Position numbers and translations under genes: made by a program. The notes beneath the pieces are model-generated. The model worked only from the letters and a program-made list of their open reading frames with translations. It ran no database searches and had not been told where the DNA came from. Shown in pieces: positions 27,481 to 36,110 of a stretch of DNA of 64,000 nt. Source of the stretch: Nitrososphaeraceae archaeon (GTDB lineage: Archaea; Thermoproteota; Nitrososphaeria; Nitrososphaerales; Nitrososphaeraceae); assembly GCA_009377575.1 (NCBI GenBank), contig WHTU01000008.1:1-64000 (forward strand), in the 5' to 3' direction. The number at the start of each line of letters is the position of its first letter. Position 1 is the first letter of the stretch.

Positions 27481-27838
27481 AAATTGGGGTATATAAAATT
27501 GAGAATTTAAGGTACGGAATACCGCTACAGGAGGGGGAGAGGGGTACGTTGTGCCCCATTTAGTGCTATGTTGTCAATATTTTCTTTGATTCACATGACA
27601 TTGCGCCAAAATCATATTTTCGAGTAGATATAATATTAGAGCTAGGGTGGTAGTAAAGGGCTCTTTCTAGCGGTAGATTCGAGTGTAGGTATGTTTGTTA
27701 CACACATTTATCTCACTAATATCTCAACTTGGCCACAGCCCTCAAACACCGAAAAGAATTATTCACACGACATGTTCACATATGTTTTGGACTGAATAAT
27801 ATTGCTACGAACACTTGATACTCCATGTTGCGATCCAC

Positions 27839-28123
27839 TCATGAATAACTCTTGTGAACATAACACCATCTCCACTGTTTGTTAGGTAAGGCTACCATTG
27901 CTGGATGACCGGTTTGCTCGAAGTGTTTAGTTGCATGAAGCCCTTCCGATGAATCACAGCAGCCTACATGACCACACGTCAAACACATTCGTAATGCAAC
28001 CCAGTCTGTGCCTTCTATTTCGCATTCCTGACAGGACTGAGTATTACGATTTACCTTATTTTCATCTATCCCGGCAAAATGTTCACACCTACTGCTTTTG
28101 TCAGTTCCACTATGACCATACAT
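27839..28123 (-). CDS. UBP-type zinc-finger protein
   Basis: A 94-residue protein consisting almost entirely of a ZnF-UBP domain. It has CEH near the start, a CQEC pair, CLTCGHVGCCDSS, then HATKHFEQTGHPAMVAL and a terminal WRWCYVH. In eukaryotes this fold (USP5, HDAC6, BRAP) binds the free C-terminal Gly-Gly of ubiquitin. Archaeal and bacterial free-standing copies exist, but their ligands are not known. A ligand of the ubiquitin-like modifier type with an exposed Gly-Gly is a reasonable guess only. Next to it lies a fragment of a MinD-like gene. Confidence 0.8.
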   Translation of the reverse strand: MYGHSGTDKSSRCEHFAGIDENKVNRNTQSCQECEIEGTDWVALRMCLTCGHVGCCDSSEGLHATKHFEQTGHPAMVALPNKQWRWCYVHKSYS

Positions 28124-28148
28124 TCAAAGTATAATTGGTCGCTTGATT

Positions 28149-28463
28149 TTATAAACTATGACAGTGGAATACATCTCTTCCCGTTTCAATGAAGCAGCTG
28201 TATATTTCTTCAGCTACGATTCTTGTGCCGTCGATATCCAAGTCGCTCATTTTTAGAGTCAAAAGCAAAGTATCCGTAATTGCTAACGAGTTTATTGACC
28301 AGAATCTTATCCCTGGACTTGTATCGACTATGATATAGTCTGCACCAAATTCAGACATCAATATTTCTCTAAGATGTATAAATCTTCTAATGGCCTGTTT
28401 GTATCCGCAGAATGTATTATTAAAATAGTGACCACCTTTTCTATGCTGGACATCGAAAATCAT
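28149..28463 (-). pseudogene. MinD/ParA-like ATPase fragment
   Basis: The readable part has IIVDTSPGIRFWSINSLAITDTLLLTLK and EEIYSCFIETGR, close to the centre of the intact MinD-like protein encoded at 41547-42470 (LIIDTSPGIRTWSIN...). The N-terminal P-loop and the C-terminal third are absent. Upstream sequence no longer gives the expected KGGTGKTT motif. It is therefore a remnant of a paralogue, or a partial duplicate. The conserved segment is Walker B and the following helix. Confidence 0.7.
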
Positions 28464-28677
28464 TCAGTTAGTTCTGGTTCAGGTACTACATTCAACTAGT
28501 CAGTTTGTTATGTGAACAAATTCATCCCTATCTCTGGTTCGAATTGATTTCAAAGCGCCCCTGTCGAACTACCTCACAAATACTTCTTTGTGCTGGTTAA
28601 TAAATTCCTATTGACACACAAGACGTGAAGTCAAAATTCCTCATATCACGCGAGATTGGTTCCCTAAAATACTTAGA

Positions 28678-29361
28678 CTATCCTTTGGTGCCAAAGTCAG
28701 TCGAACGTTTCCTTTCTTCAGTTACTAAATCCATATATTCTGTAAACTCTCTTTCACTAAGTTCCTGAGAAACGCCCCCCGTTTCTTCTTCCAAGATTTG
28801 TTTTTCCTTTTCGATTATCTTCAAAATTCTGCTCCTCAATTGCTGTTGCATTTGAGCGGTGCTTATGGTGTGTATAACGCCTATCATACTCTTCTAGATT
28901 GATTGTCTTAATGAGCTACCTTGTGATAACGATATTGCTGAAAGGTAAAACCCGATACTGAATAAATAAGAAGATAATAACACCAAAGAGTGACAAGCTA
29001 TTCCGTACGTAGGCTCTAAAGCAGAAGTAGAGAGAGCTATACCTACGATGGTATCGCCTATTCCTGTGAGAATAAGATAGTCTCTCAATTTTGATGAGGC
29101 CATCTTTCTTGCCACCATGAAGAAAGCAAGGCCAAAAAGGATATTCCCAGTTATTGTTCCTATTCTAAAAATAATTCTAAAGAAATAGCGATATGGTTCA
29201 TCAACTCCTGATAGGCTTTCTCCTGAAAAAAAGCCTCGCATTTTTCTAACAAGATAGAGGATTAAAGGGAGAGAAAGTATAAGCCAAAAGAACAAAGATA
29301 GCTTACCAATCTTCTGATAGCAATTGCGAAGAAGTTGTTGAAGCGATCCACCTAAATACAT
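28678..29361 (-). pseudogene. Membrane protein interrupted by one in-frame TAG
   Basis: A 228-codon frame with one internal TAG (about 28894-28896) and no frame change. The N-terminal 155 residues are membrane protein: LFFWLILSLPLILYLV, FFRIIFRIGTITGNILFGLAFF, LILTGIGDTIVGIAL and LVLLSSYLFSIGFYLSAIS. The TAG follows SSLRQSI. The frame continues with ISTAQMQQQLRSRILKIIEKEKQILEEETGG, a charged helix expected as a cytoplasmic tail. A single point change could restore the gene. Function unknown. Annotators may split it in two ORFs (28894-29361 and 28678-28887). Confidence 0.65.
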
Positions 29362-29647
29362 ACGCTACGGGAAGTACAGTCGAGTGCAAGAGGTTGTAGT
29401 ACTCCCTTTTTGACCCCGGTAGTATAAGGAGTGTAGTAGTATGATGGTTCACTTCTTTACGTATAATTTCTCCATTATGCTATACTCGAAGGATTCATAT
29501 AAGAATGAAGATTCTGTTGACGCTCCTTCAGGTGTTTATTCATATGCTCACGAGCGCGACATATTTGTCAGACTGCGATTGAAGCGGTAAATCCTAATCC
29601 ATGTCATCCATTTTTACGTTTAAGGATACACGCTGAGAACGTAGACT

Positions 29648-29923
29648 TTATTGGGTAATTTCTTCAATAGCATTCGATGGCACTATTTCATACATTTTCG
29701 TGAAGAGTTCTAAAAGTCTGATCCCCTTACCTGTGGTCTTGTATACTCTCTTCCTAGCGTCATAACTTATCAGACCATGGCCCTGGCAATAAGCAATGTA
29801 TTCTTTGAGCTGATTACTGGAAAGGTATGCACCATACATGATCCGTGTCTTAGTGGTTCCATCTGTGCCCTTGGCGGCTTCCAATACCTTAGCTAGTATG
29901 TCGTGATATGTCCTATTTTTCAT
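29648..29923 (-). CDS. Archaeal winged-helix regulator
   Basis: From MKNRTYHDIL the protein has 91 residues and the plan of small archaeal winged helices (HTH_45-like): LAKVLEAAKG, then TKTRIMYGAYLSSNQLKEYIAYCQGHGLI (recognition region) and a VYKTTGKGIRLLELF wing and helix. An ATG further upstream (29968) would add 15 residues with no fold role, so 29923 is preferred. Likely a small transcription factor; targets unknown. Confidence 0.75.
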   Translation of the reverse strand: MKNRTYHDILAKVLEAAKGTDGTTKTRIMYGAYLSSNQLKEYIAYCQGHGLISYDARKRVYKTTGKGIRLLELFTKMYEIVPSNAIEEITQ

Positions 29924-30248
29924 AATTGTCTGTATCAGGAAACTGTATTGAATCGTATTTTTACACATCGGAACCTATTACCAGATAAATCCGATGTCAA
30001 TTTTATATTTGATTGTGTGAGCTAATCTGTTTTCAATAATATAGAGTAAGAACAGATGTAAAATATGGCAAACTTTGGTAAGTCGAATGGAACGAGAGGC
30101 GAGAGCTCTACTTCTGATTTATAGGAAGAAATGAAAGTTTTCTTATCTTTGGCTGGCCAGGTCAATAGCGAGGCTATGAAAGGCAAGTCAAAACTATAGG
30201 CGCACCTAGCGCCTGCAGGCAATTCTAAATGTCTTTAATATCTTTAGT
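29924..30248. other. Spacer with a possible broken short gene
   Basis: About 325 bases. A plus-strand frame from 30065 reads MANFGKSNGTRGE, a TAG, then EEMKVFLSLAGQVNS to a further TAG near 30197. This may be a short gene with one stop, but the evidence is weak. Confidence 0.3.
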
Positions 30249-30905
30249 TTACGAAGCACTACACGCGAATTTGTTGAACTCTGCAATGCTCATAACTAGT
30301 CCGTAATAACCCCGAACGTTTTCTAAGGTCGATTGATAGTGCTTTTCTATGTTCGAAGCTGTAGCGTCGGACATTAATATAACGTCATAGCCTAGATTAA
30401 ACGCATCTCTCAATGAGGACTCCACAGAGATTGAAGTGTCTATCCCACAAAATATCAGAGTGTCTATCCTTGTACTCTTAAGCCATACCCCTATTTCGGT
30501 ATCGTAGAAGGCCGAATCACGTCTCTTTCTGATCACGTGGTCAGAATCGGTAGGTTTTATTTCGTCTACGATCTCCGCATCCCATGTACCTCTCACACAA
30601 ATTGGCTTCATTCTTATTCTTTCCTCGCGAGACCTTGGAAGTATTCGATGAACATTGGTTAGGAGATCAATTCCAGAGGGTTCTCGAATGGCTTGAGTGT
30701 AGAAAATGGGAATTCTTGTGTCTCTGCATATACTAATTAGGTTTGCAATCTTCGGAATTACTTTGAGATATTTTGAGATATCGATACCCAATTGGTCGTA
30801 CGAGCCACCTTTTGCCGCAAAACCATTCTGTACATCAATGACTAATAATGCGGGTCGGATCGTATAGTCATTAACCTTCATAACTCTCAAGATGGTGTTA
30901 GACAA
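30249..30905 (-). CDS. Isochorismatase-fold hydrolase with Ser in place of the catalytic Cys
   Basis: A 218-residue protein with the family core: D24 in LLVIDVQNGF, K127 in IRKRRDSAF and the CGIDTSISVESSLRDAF motif. In cysteine hydrolases of this fold (nicotinamidase, biuret hydrolase) the last motif has Cys before VES; here it is Ser160. Isochorismatases proper also lack this Cys. The substrate is therefore uncertain and classical amidase chemistry is unlikely. Cytoplasmic. The second Met (residue 9) may be the real start. No neighbouring gene suggests a pathway. Confidence 0.82.
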   Translation of the reverse strand: MSNTILRVMKVNDYTIRPALLVIDVQNGFAAKGGSYDQLGIDISKYLKVIPKIANLISICRDTRIPIFYTQAIREPSGIDLLTNVHRILPRSREERIRMKPICVRGTWDAEIVDEIKPTDSDHVIRKRRDSAFYDTEIGVWLKSTRIDTLIFCGIDTSISVESSLRDAFNLGYDVILMSDATASNIEKHYQSTLENVRGYYGLVMSIAEFNKFACSAS

Positions 30906-31241
30906 TCAGAATTGCTAGCCAAATATATTTCATCAATTCCTAACTTCTGGAGTGGTTCTGAGATTTGATTCTCGGTTACCAAGTGATATATTGAGTATTC
31001 AATGGTACGGCCGAAGAAATGTAGCAGCACCGTTATGTGAAATTACAATTTGTCTACTTGGTGCCACATTATCAATCAGTTGCGCATATATTAGATTATC
31101 GAGTGAAATTGAGAGTGTCGGTCCAATCTTTAAGGAGATTCAAGTTACTATCTTAATTCTAGTTTGTGGACAGCCTCCCGGTGTGTAAAGTTTACAATCA
31201 GCGCTGAGCCGATCCTCCAAAGGAGAACGACGATGTACAAC

Positions 31242-31475
31242 CTAAGGACGCTTAATCTCGACCCTTATAGGCATGGCGTTGCAACCGTCTTTTTCATTTA
31301 TCATTTTGCTGCTTCCCCTTCCAAGACTCTGGGCAGACTGCTTCTCCATGCATCCAACTATCAGCCGATACTCCATATCGCAATTGTTGCACCTGTAAAC
31401 CGTGAGATCATCAGAAGCAAAACTTACGGCTGTTAATCTACTACAATTAACACATGTAAAATCCATATCTTTCAA
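31242..31475 (-). CDS. Zinc-ribbon miniprotein, 77 aa
   Basis: CVNC (about 8-11) and CNNC (about 29-32) in FTCVNCSRL and YRCNNCDMEY form a typical ribbon. The C-terminal half is polar and unstructured. ATG start. Function unknown. Confidence 0.55.
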   Translation of the reverse strand: MKDMDFTCVNCSRLTAVSFASDDLTVYRCNNCDMEYRLIVGCMEKQSAQSLGRGSSKMINEKDGCNAMPIRVEIKRP

Positions 31476-31797
31476 CTTCTAAATGCAGAAAGGGAGTTAT
31501 TATGTTTATATGTTGGGATCATAAATAAGTAAACTATTGACGAATCTTCTAGTACCTAATACTAAGTAGGCCACGCTATTAAACTCATCATGTACAAAGT
31601 CGAACGGAGCATTGGAAAGCTTCCGAGATGCTACATTTCTTTCTGCAAGGGGTATTGGTCAGATGCGAATTGATCATTCTCAGTTTAGCTTCGAGCTTAA
31701 TCAAAATCATATGTTTACGAGTTCTAGAATAATATTATATAACTCATATTTAGTAGACTTATTAAGTACAAAATGGTCCTATCATGTAGTATAAAAA

Positions 31798-32325
31798 GTG
31801 ACTTCATTGAAGCAGGTAATTATTCAGGATAAACAAACCGTAAAGATCTGTATGATGGGCTTTGTGGCTACCACTGCCGTTCTGTTGGCATTCTTATCAA
31901 TCCCTTCTCAGGTACCGGGTCATGTGTCAGCTCAGATAACCCCCTCATTAAGACTCGAATCTTCAGGTCCTGGAATAGGGTTCATGACTCAAGATTCTGC
32001 AGCTACTGTCCAGAATAGTACTAGCGCGAACATTACTCAACTTGCCACTATCCTTCCCGCGGTTAGTCAGCCAATTACACCCGCATCCTTTACTCCCGTG
32101 AGTGAAGAACCTGTTGACGATGAGTCTGACGATAGCACTAGCAGTAATGATAACGATGAAAGCGATAGTAGTAGCGGTGACGATGAAAGCGATAGTAGTA
32201 GCGGTGACGATGAAAGCGATAGTAGTAGCGGTGACGATGACGATGATGATAGCGATGATGATGGAGATGGAGGAGGCAGCAGTGCATCTGCAGGTGGCGG
32301 AGGATCCTTCGCATTTGCAGGTTAG
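31798..32325 (+). CDS. Exported Asp/Ser repeat protein
   Basis: A 175-residue protein. An export segment (about 20-40, FVATTAVLLAFLSIP, then VSAQ as a possible cleavage site) precedes an Asn/Thr-rich part. A strongly acidic low-complexity tail follows from about 100. The tail holds three perfect copies of DDESDSSSG, then an Asp run, then Gly/Ser/Ala. Acidic repeats of this kind can bind divalent cations or form a hydrated surface layer. Role not known. GTG start. Compare the Ala/Asp protein at 50054-50365. Confidence 0.65.
   Translation: MTSLKQVIIQDKQTVKICMMGFVATTAVLLAFLSIPSQVPGHVSAQITPSLRLESSGPGIGFMTQDSAATVQNSTSANITQLATILPAVSQPITPASFTPVSEEPVDDESDDSTSSNDNDESDSSSGDDESDSSSGDDESDSSSGDDDDDDSDDDGDGGGSSASAGGGGSFAFAG
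32155..32235 (+). repeat. Three perfect 27-bp coding repeats
   Basis: Unit GATGAAAGCGATAGTAGTAG plus 7 bases, at 32155-32181, 32182-32208 and 32209-32235. The copies are identical at DNA level, so expansion was recent or copies are homogenised. Confidence 0.9.
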
Positions 32326-32497
32326 TTGAAACTCTAGTGGAGGATTAACACAAATCCTTACGATTTCTCTTTTTTTCAAAAAGTAGTTAAATCTTATTAT
32401 GATGAATGGGATAAGATTAGCTCGGTAAGTCAAGTACTTCCTGTTGCCAGAACTTTGGACCTTTAAAGAGTCCTATGAATTACTCTCAATTTAGCAA

Positions 32498-32788
32498 CTA
32501 AGTTAACGGTCCTCTCGTGAGAAACTGGCCAGGCCGGGGGGGAATAAACTCTTTACCCGTTGCCATTGTGACTTTTGTTATCCACTCACAATTTATCCCT
32601 ACTTTGTCATGGTGCTTCACAACTGCCTCCTCATCGGGGGCGTCAAGTAAGCAGAAGCAGACATTGGCCTCATGATTATAGAAAAGGTTAACATGACTAA
32701 CACCAAATTCGTCTTTGGGGGAATGAACCAATTCTTTCAGCTGGTCTTCTTTAAAGGGGACTTTATGGACGTCCAAATAGATAGGCAA
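32498..32788 (-). CDS. DUF4242-like small protein
   Basis: A 96-residue protein that starts MPIYLDVHKVPF and contains CFCLLDAPDEEAVVKHHDKVG, matching the ferredoxin-like DUF4242 family (relative of Streptomyces SCO4226, a nickel-binding protein). The Glu that often follows the first His is replaced here by Lys. Cytoplasmic. ATG start; separated from the sensor gene by a divergent promoter region. Confidence 0.75.
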   Translation of the reverse strand: MPIYLDVHKVPFKEDQLKELVHSPKDEFGVSHVNLFYNHEANVCFCLLDAPDEEAVVKHHDKVGINCEWITKVTMATGKEFIPPRPGQFLTRGPLT

Positions 32789-33030
32789 ATCAGGATATTA
32801 TCTGTGCTTTGAGTTATAAGTGCTTTTTTATCGGCTATTCATATCTGATAAATGTGAATCTGCTATCTAATGGCCAGTTTTAAAATGTTAGTAATACGTT
32901 CAATTACTTCTAATGCGTTTGGTGATAAGCATTTATATTTTGAAGGAGGTATTGAAAACAAGGTTTATAATCTCTGCCTCCCTCTGCTTCGAATGCCATT
33001 TCTGAAGGTTCGGCCAATAATGGTGATTCG
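32789..33030. promoter_or_regulatory. Divergent promoter region, DUF4242-like gene and sensor gene
   Basis: About 240 bases. AGGAGGT at 32944-32950 precedes a TTG at 32952, but that frame stops after a few codons, and it is out of frame with the sensor gene. The sensor frame is open from 32971 without ATG, GTG or TTG until GTG 33031. Confidence 0.35.
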
Positions 33031-34107
33031 GTGGAGATAACAGACGCAATTTCTAAAATTGTTTCCTCGACGGTCAAGAATTATAGTTGCATTTTCGATG
33101 ATGGTTGGTTGGCAGTCCTTCTTGATAGTCCACTTCTTTGGAACGAGCATGTCCAATTGAAATTCAGACATATTGCATCACGCTTTATAACGAGAATTAG
33201 TCAGAACAATCTGGATTATTGCACGAGACTAATGAAATATGTAGAGTTAAGACACATCGATAACGTTACAGGCTATCTTGGGATAAAAGACCTTGAAGAG
33301 CAATTTATCTACGCCTCAAACGGATTGGAGAACATCGACATTGAACCAACTAAACTAATCAATTCAGAATCTGATTTAATTCTCTCCTCTAACCAATCGT
33401 TCGTACAGATGCAATGCTACTTTTTTGAGAGGATCTGGAGTATAGCAACGCCTGCCATGCAAAAGATCGCAGAAATTGAAAGAGGGGTATCTCCACATGA
33501 AATGTCAAAGGAACTGTCGAACGATCCATTAGAGATTTGTAATGCTGTGGCAAACATTATTGAGTCATCAAGAAGTGAAATCCTTGTCGTGTTTCCTAAT
33601 GCCAATACGTTCTGGTGCGCAGAGAGCGCAGGATTAATAGCATCACTGGGGAAAAAGATAAAACATAACGTCGTAGTCAGGGCGATAGTGCATATCGATA
33701 ATAATGAAGGCGAGACCGAAACCATAAAAGAAAAGATTCGACATACTTTGAGAAGTAAAAGTAATGATCTTTATGCCAATATATCCTTCTTAACAAGGGA
33801 ATTGAGAGACAGAAACATGTTCTTCATAGTTGATCAAGTTGACTTACTTTCAGTAGACATCATCGATAGCAAGAAGAAGAATTTAACAGAGATCCTCGGA
33901 AAAGCTACGTTCTCCAATAACGAAACAAGGATCTCTGCTACAATTTCTGTATTTGATACTTTGTGGATTCAGTCAGAACTCGAAAAGCAGAGCCATGCTA
34001 AGCAAGCCTATTTTAATATCTTTAAGGGATTTAGATTGCGACAAGAGGAATACAGGCGAAAATGGCTTTTCGAGCAAAAAGGTTCGAGAAAAGCCAAAGA
34101 TTTATGA
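33031..34107 (+). CDS. Histidine-kinase-type sensor module lacking a kinase domain
   Basis: A 358-residue soluble protein. It resembles the sensory half of thaumarchaeal membrane-free histidine kinases. These have a helical N-terminal domain (HIASRFITRISQNN), a VTGYLGIKDLEEQFIYAS strand pattern, a central YFFERIWSIATPAMQKIAEIERG helix, an SEILVVFPNANTFW alpha/beta core and a final VFDTLWIQSELEKQ. In kinases this last segment is followed by an FINIAAHELRTP H-box. Here it runs into a basic tail and stops, with no HisKA or ATPase domain. It may be a truncated kinase or a free sensor acting on receivers such as those at 35470 or 39939. GTG start. Confidence 0.6.
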   Translation: MEITDAISKIVSSTVKNYSCIFDDGWLAVLLDSPLLWNEHVQLKFRHIASRFITRISQNNLDYCTRLMKYVELRHIDNVTGYLGIKDLEEQFIYASNGLENIDIEPTKLINSESDLILSSNQSFVQMQCYFFERIWSIATPAMQKIAEIERGVSPHEMSKELSNDPLEICNAVANIIESSRSEILVVFPNANTFWCAESAGLIASLGKKIKHNVVVRAIVHIDNNEGETETIKEKIRHTLRSKSNDLYANISFLTRELRDRNMFFIVDQVDLLSVDIIDSKKKNLTEILGKATFSNNETRISATISVFDTLWIQSELEKQSHAKQAYFNIFKGFRLRQEEYRRKWLFEQKGSRKAKDL

Positions 34108-34350
34108 TATGATGTTTTGGGATAATTTTGAAACGTCGGAGTACATTGATGGATGACTTGCATCAATCTGGCTCATCCCAACTTAACCTACGAGTCCACG
34201 AATCAGAATCATGACGATCTACATTTTAAACAAGGTCACACTTACGTTAAGAGTCGAATACTGGCAACTAAGATATTATCTTATGGTAAAAAATCTAGTA
34301 TCCTTTAGTCTGAATTTAAATAAAGATAGATCGGGGAGATAAGAAATTCA

Positions 34351-34542
34351 ATGCACTCTGAAAGACTAGGAATTAAAAACCAAAGCACATATGTTTGCCC
34401 CCGCTGCACTTCTGAAGTATTAAGTATCTTGAATCATCCAGTCGAACAGAATATGGTGATTGAAACTGCGAATTGTCCTCAATGCAATCTGGTGTGGGAG
34501 GACCAGTGGATCTTGCCCGTGTTTCCGATCTCTAAAGGGTAG
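34351..34542 (+). CDS. Zinc-ribbon miniprotein, 63 aa
   Basis: CPRC (about 16-19) and CPQC (about 44-47), followed by NLVWEDQW. The ribbon is well formed and the length typical of thaumarchaeal single-ribbon proteins. ATG start about 30 bases after a TATA-like TTTAAATAAAG. Role unknown. Confidence 0.65.
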   Translation: MHSERLGIKNQSTYVCPRCTSEVLSILNHPVEQNMVIETANCPQCNLVWEDQWILPVFPISKG

Positions 34543-35469
34543 AACTGCATCACGACTCTGTATGTAAATAGACTGATGACTGCATCCATGAGATGCGGTT
34601 TACCTGTCTAGTGACACGGGTCAGAATTCCGTTAGCGATCATAACTTTTCTTTTTGGCTAGATTTGGTGGCAGCAGCAAGATACAAATTCAACCTCTATT
34701 TTGATGGTGTCTTTGCCCTAAATAGCTCACTGAAGTAGCTCGTCTAACTGATGTGTCAGAGGTAGTTTGGTGTCAAAAATTGGACCAGTCAATTGTTGAG
34801 ACTGGAAATAAGGTGTTGAGGGGATCGTTGTTGATGATAATAAAACTTCTGAGATATTGAAATTGCAATTGGTGTTTATAAATATTGTCAGGTGCAACCT
34901 AATTACCATTTTGCCTGGTGCGAAAGCTGGACTTTCTCATATACACGTCTCTAGGTTGTGCGATCTATTACGTAACATATTTCTCAACTGACTCCTAAAC
35001 CGCCACTAACTTAAGTATGATACTTCGTATCGTTTGAATTGGGTAAAGATACTCAAATACTAATCTTCGTTGGATATTCTCTAACATAGTACAGAAAGAT
35101 ACGGGATATGCCAGATGACACAACAGCAGACAATTGCCAAGTAATTCGACCTTGGAATCTAATTCAGGTTGTTGATCTGCGCCGGCGCCTATAGTGAGTG
35201 ATGACACGAAATGGGACCTCCATCTGCTTGCCACAGTACAATACTTAGCAGAGTACTGCTGTAACTAATTCTATTCCGCTCAACTGTTGCATTACGATCT
35301 TAGAATCATAACCTGTGCAGTCAACCTCGTCAGAGTTCAGGTAGGGAAGAAAAGGGGTATGTTTAATTACAAGTCTAGCTGAAATATAAATTTCAGTTCG
35401 GATTAATTAATAATGGCGTCTATAAATCAATATTAGCATCAGCTGGCCATTGTTTTAGAGTAGCAAAAG
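34543..35469. other. Long spacer without a convincing gene
   Basis: About 930 bases. Two minus-strand frames (34727-34909, 34995-35234) have irregular compositions and are not called. The last ~80 bases (AATTAATAATGG region) are AT-rich and probably carry the promoter of the receiver gene at 35470. Confidence 0.45.
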
Positions 35470-36096
35470 ATGACGCCTCTGAATTCCAGGATATTTTCGG
35501 GCACAAGAGATTTGTATCAAATACGTAATAAGCTGAATCCATTTATTTCTGCAGATGATCTAGTTAATACCAAATCCTACAAAAATCTGATTTCAACGGA
35601 TCCAAATTCCTCTGTACCGTCTGTCTTATCACATTCTGATAAAGTAGTTGCAAAAAATACTGAGCCTTCCAAGGTCGGGGATGAATTGGGCAATGCTATC
35701 AAGCAGGTTCTCGTAATAGACGACGACCTTGACAGTGCCATCACAATTAGAACATGCCTTGAGAGCTACTTCAAGAAAGATGATCAAGGGTCAGAATTTC
35801 AGGTTATGGAGGTATCTATGTACTCAAATCCAGTAACGGCATTGGTAGAATTCAAACCATATTACTACGATCTCCTACTTGTCGATATTAACATGCCTAC
35901 TGTAAATGGCTATGAGCTAGTTGAAAAAATAATAAAGCTTGATCTCAACATCAAGGTTTGTTTCATGTCATCTGGGGAGGTGAATTATGAAGCCATACGA
36001 GAAATCCGACATCCTGTTAAGAGTCTTGGCTGCTTTATTAAAAAACCAGCAACAAGAGATTATCTGATAAATCGTGTGGCTCAGGAATTGTTCTAG
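35470..36096 (+). CDS. Receiver-only response regulator with long leader
   Basis: A 208-residue protein. Residues ~1-75 are a polar, probably disordered leader. The receiver domain follows with DDD at 84-86, phosphoacceptor D139 in LLVDINMP, S167-S168 in CFMSSG and K192 in FIKKP. All key residues are present. No output domain. The gene ends 14 bases before the TTG of a subtilisin-like protease frame, so the pair may form one transcript. Confidence 0.87.
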   Translation: MTPLNSRIFSGTRDLYQIRNKLNPFISADDLVNTKSYKNLISTDPNSSVPSVLSHSDKVVAKNTEPSKVGDELGNAIKQVLVIDDDLDSAITIRTCLESYFKKDDQGSEFQVMEVSMYSNPVTALVEFKPYYYDLLLVDINMPTVNGYELVEKIIKLDLNIKVCFMSSGEVNYEAIREIRHPVKSLGCFIKKPATRDYLINRVAQELF

Positions 36097-36110
36097 ACGA
36101 GCCAATTGAC

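Noticed and set aside
31963-32433. 156-codon minus frame and a 75-codon plus frame over the acidic repeat
   Set aside because: Both are shadows of the 27-bp repeat read in other frames (Ile/Ala/Thr and Met/Ala/Val repeats).
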